Shown: piece by piece, positions 16,055 to 24,076 of the stretch
Layout: each line of letters begins with the position of its first letter
Position numbering within the stretch: the first letter of the stretch is position 1
DNA from: Sulfuritalea sp.
Lineage (GTDB): Bacteria > Pseudomonadota > Gammaproteobacteria > Burkholderiales > Rhodocyclaceae
NCBI GenBank assembly: GCA_030696505.1
Contig: JAUYSD010000168.1
Location: 1 to 47,804, forward strand
Direction: 5' to 3'
DNA: 47,804 nt
Translations under genes and position numbers: made by a program
The notes under the pieces: generated by a model
Told to the model about the DNA's origin: nothing
Seen by the model: the letters and a program-made list of their open reading frames with translations, nothing else
Database searches by the model: none

Positions 16055-17499
16055 TCGCCCTGGCCGACCTTTCGCTGCGCTGGAAAATTCCGCTGCGCGT
16101 GATGGGGGCGGTGCTCGGCACCGCCCTGGCGGTCACCGCGGCCCTGGTGACGCGCGAGTACGACGAGATGCGGCAGAACCTCGATGCCCACGGCAAGAGT
16201 CTGGCGCGGGTGCTGGCCAACACGCTGGTGACGCCGGTGCTGCACGACGACATCTGGCGCGCCTACGAAATCCTGCAGTCGGCCCGCGATCCCACGGCGA
16301 TTGCGCCTGAACTGCAGGCCGATGTGGTGCTGGTGACCGACGCGGACTTCAATGTCTTCGTTTCCACCCGACCGAAAGAATTTCCGATCGGCAGCAGTCC
16401 GGCCAGTCGCGGCGGCGTCTACGGGCGTCTGCGCGCCGCACTGGTGAAGACCAAGGCGACGGAACAGCAGGTCATCGAACCGGCCGATTCGGTCCATTAC
16501 TTCGTCATGTCGCCGCTGGTGGCCGACGGCGTCGCGCTCGGCCATGTCATCCTCGGCTATTCGAAAATATCGTTCGTGCCGCGCTTCATCGGTCTGGTGG
16601 GACAGGCGGCATTCGTCACCCTGCTGGTGCTGGTGCTGATCCTGCCGTTCTCATGGTTCTGGGCGCGGCGCACGGGCGAGCCGCTGGTGGCCCTGGCCGA
16701 CGCCATGCGCCGGGTGCCGGGAGATCTGGAAGTGGCGCGCCTGGCCGATTTGCCCAAGAGCGGCGACGAGATCGGGCAACTGGGCAATGCCTTTCGCCGC
16801 ATGGTCGGCGAGTTGAAGCACAAGCAGGAACTCGAAGACCAGATGCTCGTCACCGAGCGTCTGGCCGCCGTCGGCCGCATGACGGCCGGCATCGCGCACG
16901 AGATCAACAATCCCCTGGGCGGCATGCTGACCGCGATCAAGACCTACCAGCGGCACGGCGCCGGCGACCCGCTGGCGAACCAGACCCTGTCGCTGCTGGA
17001 GCGCGGGCTCACGCAGATCCGCCATACCGTGGCCGCCTTGCTGGTCGAAACCAAGTTGCAGGACCGCCCGTTCGAACCGGCGGACATCGATGATCTGCTG
17101 ATCCTGGTCGAGGCCGAGGCGCGCGCCCGCTCCGTCACCATCGTCATCGAATCCCCGCTGGAGCGGGCGCTGCCCCTGCCGGCGACGCTGCTGCGGCAGA
17201 TCCTGCTCAACTTGCTGCTGAATGCCATCGCCGCGGCCGACGAGGGCGGCCGCGTGCGCCTCGGCCTCGGCAGCGGCGACGGAATGCTCAGGTTCTCGGT
17301 GTGCAACGACGGCAAGCACATTCCCGACGAGCAGATGGCCTATCTCTTCGAACCCTTCGCCAGCGGCCGCGAAAAGGGCTACGGCCTGGGTCTCTGGGTG
17401 GTTTACCAGATCGTGCAGCAGTTGAACGGCGGGCTGTCGGTGGATAGCGAGCCCGGCTGCACCACCTTCAGCGCCGAGATTCCCTATGTCGAAAACTGA
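16051..17499 (+). CDS. Sensor histidine kinase (S1)
   Basis: 482 aa. Two transmembrane helices (about 15-32 and 185-210) enclose a periplasmic region of some 150 residues. HAMP, a dimerisation helix with phospho-acceptor H283 in GIAHEINNPL, and an ATPase domain (NLLLNAI, a DG-containing G1 box, GYGLGLWV) follow. It overlaps X1 by 4 bp and the regulator R1 by 14 bp, so the three are translationally coupled. Predicted to autophosphorylate when X1 carries ligand and to phosphorylate R1. S2 (21020-22501) is a paralogue with the same architecture. Confidence 0.88.
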   Translation: MIALADLSLRWKIPLRVMGAVLGTALAVTAALVTREYDEMRQNLDAHGKSLARVLANTLVTPVLHDDIWRAYEILQSARDPTAIAPELQADVVLVTDADFNVFVSTRPKEFPIGSSPASRGGVYGRLRAALVKTKATEQQVIEPADSVHYFVMSPLVADGVALGHVILGYSKISFVPRFIGLVGQAAFVTLLVLVLILPFSWFWARRTGEPLVALADAMRRVPGDLEVARLADLPKSGDEIGQLGNAFRRMVGELKHKQELEDQMLVTERLAAVGRMTAGIAHEINNPLGGMLTAIKTYQRHGAGDPLANQTLSLLERGLTQIRHTVAALLVETKLQDRPFEPADIDDLLILVEAEARARSVTIVIESPLERALPLPATLLRQILLNLLLNAIAAADEGGRVRLGLGSGDGMLRFSVCNDGKHIPDEQMAYLFEPFASGREKGYGLGLWVVYQIVQQLNGGLSVDSEPGCTTFSAEIPYVEN

Positions 17500-18832
17500 A
17501 TCCGCGCTGCGCCTGTGCCTGATCGAGGACGACGAGATCATGGGCGAATCCCTGATCCAGTTGTTCCGCCTGGAAGGCTTTGCCGTGGACTGGTGCCGCA
17601 CGGCGGCCGCGGGCGCCGTGGCGATCGGCGCCCACCGCTACAGCCTCGTGGTGAGCGACATCCGGCTGCCGGACCGCAACGGCGGCGACCTGTTCCTCGA
17701 ACTCAAGGAAACACAGCCGTGGCTGCCACCCTTCCTGTTCATGACCGCCTTCGGCACCATCGACCGCGCCGTGGAACTGCTCAAGGCCGGTGCCGCGGAC
17801 TACGTCACCAAGCCCTTCGACGTCGACGTCCTGGTGCAGAAAGTGCGCGGCCTGGCCGAGGGCTACGGCGCAGTCCGCGATGGCGGCGACGATACGCTCG
17901 GCGTATCGCCGGCGATGCGGCGCATCGCCGAGTCGATCCCGCGCCTGGCACGCCACGCCACCGCGCTGCTGATCACCGGCGAGTCGGGTGCCGGCAAGGA
18001 GCACGTGGCGAAATTATTCCATCGTCACGCGATCGGCGAGGCGGGCGAGTTCATCGCCGTGAATTGCGCCTCGATTCCCGAGTCGCTGATGGAAGCGGAA
18101 CTCTTCGGCTTTGAGCGCGGCGCCTTCACCGGTGCGGTCAAGGCCAAGCGCGGCTACTTCGAGCAGGCGCACCAGGGCACGCTGTTCCTCGACGAAATCG
18201 GCGAAATGCCGCTGTCGATGCAGGCCAAGATGCTGCGCGTGCTGCAGGATCAGCGCCTGACCCGCTTGGGCGGAGAGAAAGCCATCACCTCGGACTTCCG
18301 TCTGGTCTGCGCGACCCATCGCGACCTGCGTGCGATGGTCGACGCCGGCCAGTTCCGCGAGGATCTGTATTACCGGATTCACGTGATTCAGCTGCGCATT
18401 CCGCCGCTGCGGGAACGGCCGGAAGACATCCGCTGGTTCGTGCGCCATTTCGTCGAGGAATTCAACCGCGCCCACGCCGGCGAGCAGCGCCGTCTCGACC
18501 CGCGCACCGAGCAAGCTCTGCTGCACTACGCCTGGCCCGGCAACGTGAGGGAGCTGCGGCACGCGGTGGAGCGTGCCTGCATCCTTTCCAGCGGGCCCCT
18601 GCTCGGCGCCGAAGCCTTCTTTGGCGGCGGCATCGACGGCGAGGTGGCGCAGCCGCTGGAATCCGAATCCCTGAGCGAATACCTGATGGGCTGCGAACGC
18701 GACTATCTGTCGCTGATCCTGGAACGGCACGGCGGCCACATGACCCATGCCGCCGAGGCTCTGGGCATTACGCGCAAGACTCTCTGGGAAAAGCTTCGAC
18801 GCCTTGGAATCAAGGCAAAAGGCGAGCCGTAG
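17486..18832 (+). CDS. NtrC-type sigma-54-dependent response regulator (R1)
   Basis: 448 aa. Receiver domain with phospho-acceptor D58 (VVSDIRLPD), AAA+ domain with Walker A GESGAGKE, the sigma-54 contact loop GAFTGA at 212-217, and a Fis-type helix-turn-helix at the C-terminus (THAAEALGITRKTLWEK). Activators of this type bind palindromes upstream and remodel sigma-54 polymerase. The GTTAC-N6-GTAAC sites and -24/-12 promoters in both flanking intergenic regions are the obvious targets (inference). Ends 103 bp before the methyltransferase gene. Confidence 0.92.
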   Translation: MSKTESALRLCLIEDDEIMGESLIQLFRLEGFAVDWCRTAAAGAVAIGAHRYSLVVSDIRLPDRNGGDLFLELKETQPWLPPFLFMTAFGTIDRAVELLKAGAADYVTKPFDVDVLVQKVRGLAEGYGAVRDGGDDTLGVSPAMRRIAESIPRLARHATALLITGESGAGKEHVAKLFHRHAIGEAGEFIAVNCASIPESLMEAELFGFERGAFTGAVKAKRGYFEQAHQGTLFLDEIGEMPLSMQAKMLRVLQDQRLTRLGGEKAITSDFRLVCATHRDLRAMVDAGQFREDLYYRIHVIQLRIPPLRERPEDIRWFVRHFVEEFNRAHAGEQRRLDPRTEQALLHYAWPGNVRELRHAVERACILSSGPLLGAEAFFGGGIDGEVAQPLESESLSEYLMGCERDYLSLILERHGGHMTHAAEALGITRKTLWEKLRRLGIKAKGEP

Positions 18833-18857
18833 CGACGTCGGCAAGGCGTTCCCCAAC

Positions 18858-18886
18858 TTGACAGCCTGTCGCCACGAAGGCTAAAT
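18858..18886 (+). promoter_or_regulatory. Possible sigma-70 promoter for the UbiE-like gene
   Basis: A perfect -35 TTGACA (18858-18863) and a 17-bp spacer precede a weak -10 CTAAAT. The gene could equally be read through from the X1-S1-R1 operon. Confidence 0.35.
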
Positions 18887-18935
18887 CCGGGCCTCAGTCA
18901 GCACCGACACAAACCAATTGCAGGAGAAAACAACA

Positions 18936-19700
18936 ATGGCACCCCCCCCACTGGCCACGCGCGAGGCAGTACGCGAAGAACGCTTCAACGATGTCTGGAC
19001 CAACGAACTCAACGACGCGTTTGCCGACATCGCGCGCTATTACGACCGTGCCAACGAAATCGCCGCGCTCGGTCTGTGGAGCACTTTCCTCAAGCGCTTC
19101 ATGCAGACCGTGGACATCAGGCCGCAGCAGAAGGTGCTCGACGTCTGCGCCGGCACCAACGCCATCGGCATCGCCCTGCTCAAGCGCGAACCGACGCTGG
19201 ACGTGCATGCCATGGATCGCAGCGCCGAAATGCAGACCGTGGGCGCGCAAAACGCCGCCGCGCTGGGCTTCCAGATCAAGAGCACGATCGGCGACGTGCA
19301 CAAGCTGCCCTTCCCCGACAATCATTTCGACGTCGTCACGCTGCAGTTCGCCTCGCGCCACCTGCGGGTGCGCGAGGTGTTCACCGAGATTCTGCGCGTG
19401 CTCAAGCCCGGCGGCCACTTTCACCATTCCGACATGCTGCGGCCGCGCAACGTGATCGTGAAGAACCTGTATTTCACCTACCTCAAGGCCTGCCTGAATT
19501 TCACCAGCCTGATCGTCGGCAGCAGTCCCGCGGCGACCAAGTTCAAGCAGTATTTCATCGATGCGCTGGACCTGTTCTACACCGCCGAAGAGCTGTCGAT
19601 CGTGCTGCGCGAACTGGGCTACGTCGAGGTGAGCGTGGACACGGTGTTCTACGGCATGATCGGTTTCCACCGCGCCGTGAAGCCGGCCGACAAGGGCTGA
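18936..19700 (+). CDS. UbiE/MenG-like SAM-dependent methyltransferase
   Basis: 254 aa. N-terminal FADIARYYDRANEIAALG and motif I VLDVCAGTNAIGIAL mark a class I SAM methyltransferase of the UbiE/MenG (demethylmenaquinone methyltransferase) type. LRVLKPGGHF is the post-III motif, and the end YGMIGFHRAVKP resembles the UbiE C-terminus. Start is ATG 18936, with GGAG nine bases upstream. Codons 2-5 contain eight consecutive C (18942-18949), a possible slippage site. It lies between the two sensor cassettes, so it may modify the quinone used by this respiratory system. A general duplicate of ubiE elsewhere in the genome, or another small-molecule methyltransferase, is also possible. Confidence 0.7.
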   Translation: MAPPPLATREAVREERFNDVWTNELNDAFADIARYYDRANEIAALGLWSTFLKRFMQTVDIRPQQKVLDVCAGTNAIGIALLKREPTLDVHAMDRSAEMQTVGAQNAAALGFQIKSTIGDVHKLPFPDNHFDVVTLQFASRHLRVREVFTEILRVLKPGGHFHHSDMLRPRNVIVKNLYFTYLKACLNFTSLIVGSSPAATKFKQYFIDALDLFYTAEELSIVLRELGYVEVSVDTVFYGMIGFHRAVKPADKG

Positions 19701-19721
19701 TTCAATTTCGGCCGGAGGCGT

Positions 19722-21041
19722 TCAGCCTTCGGCCATGTCCAGCTTGCGCATTTTTTCCCAGAGGTTCTTGCGGCTGATGCCGAGCAGGGCGGCGGTGTCG
19801 GCGATGCGCCCGCCGCATTCGGCGAGCGCCCGGCGGATGTAGGCGCGCTCGCAGTCCTGCAGGTGCTCGCTGAGCGGTTGCCGCAAGGTGTCGGCGTCTG
19901 CCGCGCCGCCGCCGTCGGCGCCGAACAGGCTTTCGGCGCTCAGCGCCGGGGTCAGGCAGAGCACGCTGGCGCGCTCCAGGCAATGCTGCAATTCGCGCAC
20001 GTTGCCCGGCCATGGATAGCGGGTCAGGGCGCGTTCGGCCTCGGGCGTCAGCGTGCGGCGGGTTTCGCCGCGGCTTGCGCGTGCATCCAGCAGGCGCGTG
20101 GCCAGCCAGAGGATGTCTTCCTGCCGTTCGCGCAGGGGCGGCACCTGCAAATGGATGACGTGGATGCGGTAGTACAGATCCTCGCGGAAGCGGCCCTGTT
20201 CCACCATGGACTTGAGGTCGTTGTGCGTGGCGCAGATCAGCCGGATATCCACCTGATGCGGCGTGGCGCCGCCGACGTGTACCACCGCCCGGTCCTGGAT
20301 CGCACGCAGCAACTTGACCTGCATGGAAGGCGGCATTTCACCGATCTCGTCAAGGAACAGGGTACCGCCATCGGCCTGCTCGAAGACGCCGCGCCGGTCG
20401 CGGTCGGCACCGGTGAAGGCGCCCTTGTCGTGGCCGAACAATTCCGACTCGACCAGGTTTTCGGGGATCGCACCGCAGTTCACTGCGATGAAGGGGGTCT
20501 TGCCCTCCGGATCGCCGGCTCGGTGCAGAGCCCGCGCGACCTCCTCCTTGCCGGCGCCCGACTCGCCGGAAATCAGCACCGCGCTGCGGCTCGCCGCCAG
20601 GCGCGGCAGCAGTCCCTCGATATGCCGCATGCTGGTGGAAATTCCCAGTCGGGCGTCGCTGCTCGCGGCTTGTTGCTGATGCTCGCAAAGGCCGCGGATC
20701 TTGGCGATCAGTTCACCGACGTTGAAGGGCTTGGTCACGTAATCCTGGGCACCCAGCTTGAGCAGGCGCACGGCCTGGTCGATGGCGCCGTAGCCGGTGA
20801 TGAAGATCATCGGGGCGATGGCCCGGTTGCCGGCGAGCAGCTCGCGGAACAGCTGTTCGCCGCTGATGTCGGGCAGGTTGATGTCGCTGACGATCACGCT
20901 GTAGCGGCGCTGACCGAGACCGCGCCGGGCCGATTTGCCGTCGCGGAACCAGTCGCAGTTGAAGCCTTCGAAGTCGAGCCGTTCCGACAGCGCTTCACCG
21001 ATGATGGGGTCGTCCTCGATCAGGGCGATGCGGTGCTGCAT
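19722..21041 (-). CDS. NtrC-type sigma-54-dependent response regulator (R2)
   Basis: 439 aa from ATG 21041 (GGAG upstream). Receiver with D53 (VIVSDINLPD), AAA+ domain with GESGAGKE, GAFTGA at 207-212, and a C-terminal Fis-type HTH (TAALLGISRKNLWEK). Clearly a paralogue of R1, including the recognition-helix region (GISRKNLWEK against GITRKTLWEK), which fits both using similar DNA sites. It overlaps the kinase S2 by 22 bp. Convergent with the UbiE-like gene, with a 21-bp gap. Confidence 0.92.
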   Translation of the reverse strand: MQHRIALIEDDPIIGEALSERLDFEGFNCDWFRDGKSARRGLGQRRYSVIVSDINLPDISGEQLFRELLAGNRAIAPMIFITGYGAIDQAVRLLKLGAQDYVTKPFNVGELIAKIRGLCEHQQQAASSDARLGISTSMRHIEGLLPRLAASRSAVLISGESGAGKEEVARALHRAGDPEGKTPFIAVNCGAIPENLVESELFGHDKGAFTGADRDRRGVFEQADGGTLFLDEIGEMPPSMQVKLLRAIQDRAVVHVGGATPHQVDIRLICATHNDLKSMVEQGRFREDLYYRIHVIHLQVPPLRERQEDILWLATRLLDARASRGETRRTLTPEAERALTRYPWPGNVRELQHCLERASVLCLTPALSAESLFGADGGGAADADTLRQPLSEHLQDCERAYIRRALAECGGRIADTAALLGISRKNLWEKMRKLDMAEG

Positions 21042-22501
21042 GGGGTGTCTCCAAGAGGTAGGTTGACCACGAACTCGACCTGGCCGTCGACATTCCTGGC
21101 GGCAATGCGGCCGTCGAGTTGCGTCACGATCTGGTAGGTCACCCACAGGCCGAGGCCGTGGCCGCCGGGTCGCGTCGAGGCGAAGGGTTCGAACAAGTGC
21201 TCAAGTTGTTCGTCGCCGAGCAGGACGCCGTCGTTGCGCACCTCGATCGACAGACAGGAGGCCGATTCGGCTTTGCGGCCCAGCCACAGGCTGACGTGGC
21301 CTCCTTCAGCCGCCGCTTGCACGGCATTGAGCAACAGGTTGATCAGGATCTGGCGCACCAGGCTGGCCGGCGCCGGCAATTCGGCCGGCATGGCCGCCGA
21401 CCAGTCGAGGCGGATGTGGCGTTTGCTCACCTGGGGCTGAATCAGGGTGTGCACATCTTCAAGGTCGTGCGGACTCAGTGGCCGAGCCTGCACCTTGGTC
21501 TGCACCAGCAAGGCCGCCACGGTGTCGCGAATCTGCATCAGGCCGCGATCGATCAATTCGAGCTGGCGCAAGGCGCGCGGATCGAGATTGCGCTGCAGCT
21601 TGAGGGTGTCGACGGTCGTCATCAGGCCGGCCAGCGGATTGTTGATTTCGTGGGCAATGCCGGCGGTGAGTTGGCCGATCGCCGCGAGGCGCTCCGACTT
21701 GACCATCTGGCCTTCCAGCGCCGCCTTGTCGCGCAGCGCCAGCACCATGCGGTCGTAGGCCTGGAACAACTGGCCGAGCTCGTCGTGATAGGGGTAGAGA
21801 TCGGGCGGCAGGGGATCGGGAACCGAGTTCAGCATCATGCCCATGCGTTGCGCCAGGTCGACCAGTGGCGTCGCCATGCGGCTGCCCCAGTACCAGTTGA
21901 TCGGAATCAGCACGGCCAGCACCAGCAGGCCGATGCCCAGACCCTGCCAGATGGTGTCGATGAACCAGGGATGGAACACCGACTTTGCATAGCGCAGCAC
22001 CAGGTGCCCCAGTTGCGCGTCCTTGTCGGCGATGGGCAGGATCAGGTAGAGGTAGCCGGAATCCTGCGGCTCCAGCACCAGGGGCCATGCCTCCTCGCTC
22101 GGGGTGCCCAGTCGTTCGCTTAGCTGCAGCCAGTCAGGACCCAGCGTCGCGGCATCGGCCAGCATCGGCAGCGTATCGGGATCGCTGGAGACAAAGATTC
22201 GCTGGTCGCGTCCGAGCACCACCACGGCATCGACCGCGACCGGGGTTTTTGCGGATTCGGCACGAATCGGCGAACGCGCGATCTCGAAGGCACGCCATAC
22301 GTTGTCGTGCAGCAGCGCCGGCGCCAGGGTGTTGGCGAGGGTATGCGCGAGATTGCCGGCGCTGATTACCACCGCGGTCTTCATATCCTGATAGGCGCGC
22401 GTCATCAGCGCGGCACCGACGACGAAAATCGAGACGCTGATCAGGAATGAGGTCCACAGCGGGATCTTGTGGCGGAAGGACAGATTGAACAGCCAGCGCA
22501 C
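21020..22501 (-). CDS. Sensor histidine kinase (S2)
   Basis: 493 aa if started at GTG 22501, immediately before the first transmembrane segment. Longer in-frame starts up to 22684 would translate the intergenic repeat and are unlikely; GAG at -10 is only a weak ribosome site, so the start is uncertain. Two membrane helices flank a periplasmic domain. Then come HAMP, H284 in GIAHEINNPLAG, and the ATPase domain with GHGLGLWV. Same design as S1, and it starts about 257 bp after the stop of its presumed partner X2. This gap holds the repeat element with the REP-like hairpin, unlike the tightly coupled X1-S1 junction. Confidence 0.85.
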   Translation of the reverse strand: MRWLFNLSFRHKIPLWTSFLISVSIFVVGAALMTRAYQDMKTAVVISAGNLAHTLANTLAPALLHDNVWRAFEIARSPIRAESAKTPVAVDAVVVLGRDQRIFVSSDPDTLPMLADAATLGPDWLQLSERLGTPSEEAWPLVLEPQDSGYLYLILPIADKDAQLGHLVLRYAKSVFHPWFIDTIWQGLGIGLLVLAVLIPINWYWGSRMATPLVDLAQRMGMMLNSVPDPLPPDLYPYHDELGQLFQAYDRMVLALRDKAALEGQMVKSERLAAIGQLTAGIAHEINNPLAGLMTTVDTLKLQRNLDPRALRQLELIDRGLMQIRDTVAALLVQTKVQARPLSPHDLEDVHTLIQPQVSKRHIRLDWSAAMPAELPAPASLVRQILINLLLNAVQAAAEGGHVSLWLGRKAESASCLSIEVRNDGVLLGDEQLEHLFEPFASTRPGGHGLGLWVTYQIVTQLDGRIAARNVDGQVEFVVNLPLGDTPCSTASP

Positions 22502-22503
22502 GG

Positions 22504-22758
22504 TTAACTCGAAATGCTTTGCCAAGCGAGCTGTGTCAGGTTCGAGCGCAGCGAGCCGATTGGTAGCCTCCCCCGCGAGGGGGGCGAGGCGGGAATTCGC
22601 GACGCATGCGTCGCGCCGCCGCAGCCGGCTGGCTGTGCAAAGCCAGCCGTGGGCCGCGCAGCGGACGGGAGGGGGAGGGCCCACTTGCCAGCTTGACGGA
22701 TTGCGACGTTAAAGAATTTCATGATGCGCGGTTGTTCATCGAAGTCATGAGCGTTGGC
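22504..22758. repeat. Dispersed intergenic element, copy B
   Basis: Homologous to 6727-6897 along its length, with the same orientation relative to flanking minus-strand genes and the same abutment on an upstream stop codon. It contains the REP-like hairpin at 22595-22653. It separates X2 from S2, so it appears to have been inserted into a formerly tighter operon. Confidence 0.65.
22595..22653. repeat. REP-like double-hairpin repeat, copy 3
   Basis: First stem is CGCGACGCA/TGCGTCGCG and second is CTGGCT/AGCCAG. Compared with copies at 1-61 and 131-190, both stems carry paired changes (AAG/CTT, GAG/CTC, ACG/CGT; CCGGCT/AGCCGG to CTGGCT/AGCCAG). Confidence 0.7.
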
Positions 22759-23652
22759 TCAGGCTTCGCCAAAGCTGCGCATCATGCGTGCCACGCCTTC
22801 GTACAGCGCCGGACTGCCGATGGTGAACCCGTCCAGGTGCAGCAGGCCGAGCAGGCGCCGTCCGGCTTCGCTGCGCGCAGTGTCGAGCAGATGGCGCTGC
22901 ATGAGCTGAAAGTCGGCGCTGGCCACCGAGCGATGGGCGACAAAGGGTGGGAAACCATACTCCGGCGAACGCCAGACCACGCGCGTTCGTGCCGTCAATG
23001 TCGGCTCGACGTGAGCCAGGGTGTCCCAGATGTAGCTGTCCACCGCGCCGCCCTGTGCCAATCCACTGGCCACCGCCTCGACCACCTTGCGATGCGACCA
23101 GGTAAAGAAGGTCTTGCGGAAGAAGCCCGCGGGGTCGCGTCCCAACTGGCGGATTTCATAGCGGGGTGCCAGGTAGCCTGTATTCGAATAGGGGTCGGCA
23201 TAGGCGAACACGGCGTCCGACAGGTCGGCTATCGAACGGGTCTGTGTATCGCCCTTGCGTACGATCAGGTAGGAACGGTAATGCGGACGCCCCTGATAGA
23301 GCGGCACCGCCAACAGGCGCACGGCGTCCTTGAGATGCAGGTAGGGATAGTCGCAGATCCAGGCGAATTCGAGCTTTTCCAGCCGCAGCAAGTCCATGGT
23401 TTCGCGATAGCTGTCGCGCTGCACGAATTCCACGGGTCTTTGCAGGGAAGCTGCCATGAACGCGCGCCATTCGCCGAGCATGCTGTGCTGGTCATGGAGA
23501 AAGGCCGGAGTCATGCCGACTCGCAGCTTGCCGCCAGCGGCCTGCGATTTGCGCGTGAGGCCGATCAGTCCCGCGGCGGCAAGGCATCCGCTGCCGAGCA
23601 GCCAGCGGCGTCGGTTACGGTTAGGTAACGAACTTTCGATTATCCGACTCAT
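22759..23652 (-). CDS. PhnD-like periplasmic substrate-binding protein (X2)
   Basis: 297 aa from ATG 23652 (GAGG upstream). A basic, twin-arginine-like leader (NRRRWLLGSG) precedes a PhnD-type binding fold starting at KLRVGMTPAF. C100 in FAWICDYPYL aligns with C95 of X1, and FFTWSHRKVVEAVASGLA is shared. Presumed ligand-presenting component for kinase S2. Two of the GTTAC palindromes (23614, 23666) lie over its first codons and its likely transcription start, so the cognate regulator may repress or tune it. The ligand is unknown. Confidence 0.8.
   Translation of the reverse strand: MSRIIESSLPNRNRRRWLLGSGCLAAAGLIGLTRKSQAAGGKLRVGMTPAFLHDQHSMLGEWRAFMAASLQRPVEFVQRDSYRETMDLLRLEKLEFAWICDYPYLHLKDAVRLLAVPLYQGRPHYRSYLIVRKGDTQTRSIADLSDAVFAYADPYSNTGYLAPRYEIRQLGRDPAGFFRKTFFTWSHRKVVEAVASGLAQGGAVDSYIWDTLAHVEPTLTARTRVVWRSPEYGFPPFVAHRSVASADFQLMQRHLLDTARSEAGRRLLGLLHLDGFTIGSPALYEGVARMMRSFGEA
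23614..23629. promoter_or_regulatory. Activator palindrome, region 2, site A (inside X2 coding start)
   Basis: GTTACGGTTAGGTAAC. Perfect GTTAC-N6-GTAAC core, about 147 bp upstream of the sigma-54-like promoter at 23767. It overlaps codons 8-13 of X2. Confidence 0.65.
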
Positions 23653-23665
23653 GGAGTCCTCGCTG

Positions 23666-23681
23666 GTTACGATACGGTAAC
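23666..23681. promoter_or_regulatory. Activator palindrome, region 2, site B
   Basis: GTTACGATACGGTAAC, centred about 95 bp upstream of the promoter at 23767 and 52 bp from site A. It sits between a TAAAAT -10-like element (minus strand, about 23682-23687) and the X2 start. Confidence 0.7.
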
Positions 23682-23710
23682 TATTTTAACTCCTATTACC
23701 ACTACATAAA

Positions 23711-23760
23711 TTATGGTTTTCCGAGGCCCGAATTCAATCCCATGAAATTGTTATGGTTTT
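23711..23760. repeat. Direct repeat of TTATGGTTTT, 40 bp apart
   Basis: The exact 10-mer occurs at 23711-23720 and 23751-23760, directly upstream of the sigma-54-like promoter, in an AT-rich stretch between activator sites and promoter. It may be a protein-binding or DNA-bending region. Confidence 0.5.
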
Positions 23761-23766
23761 TCCTCG

Positions 23767-23781
23767 TGGCATGTTTCTCGC
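23767..23781 (+). promoter_or_regulatory. Sigma-54-type promoter for molybdoenzyme operon 2
   Basis: TGGCATGTTTCTCGC. GG and GC are 10 bp apart, with two deviations from TGGCACG-N4-TTGC. It lies about 95 and 147 bp downstream of the paired palindromes, mirroring operon 1. It implies a leader of about 280 nt before ATG 24077. The 425-bp interval 23653-24076 otherwise holds the 40-bp direct repeat, palindrome C and no convincing gene. Confidence 0.6.
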
Positions 23782-23895
23782 GAATAGAGGGGCAAACATG
23801 ATGATCGGGTCCCTGCCGTGAATACTCCATCCAAGCTTTCAACCGGGCATCGCCTGCGTGGCGGGGACGCTGTCGGCCTTGCGGCATGCGGCGCC

Positions 23896-23917
23896 GTGTC
23901 GCCAGCGCCAACTCTTG
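23896..23917. repeat. Short dispersed motif (GCCAGCGCCAACT type)
   Basis: GTGTCGCCAGCGCCAACTCT in the operon 2 leader. Close copies are at 9103, 33206 (reverse), 41521 and 46685. Confidence 0.45.
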
Positions 23918-23965
23918 CCGGCCAGTCATGCGGTGGGGCGAGCGCGATGGCTGCACGGAATTCAT

Positions 23966-23981
23966 GTTACCGCACGGTAAC
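23966..23981. promoter_or_regulatory. Activator palindrome, region 2, site C (in leader)
   Basis: GTTACCGCACGGTAAC, perfect 7-bp arms around CA. It lies downstream of the inferred transcription start of operon 2, so it may act as a roadblock or as a distal enhancer rather than a classic upstream site. Confidence 0.65.
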
Positions 23982-24076
23982 CGGCTTGGCGGCCGGAGGG
24001 CGCGGACAGTTTCAGGCAAGTCTCACCATGCGACGTCCATTCGAAGCAATGGCAACAACATCTAGGAGTCAATGAT

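Noticed and set aside
23818-24075. A possible 85-codon gene in the operon 2 leader
   Set aside because: No ribosome site and no family-like features, and it covers palindrome C and a dispersed motif; more likely leader sequence.
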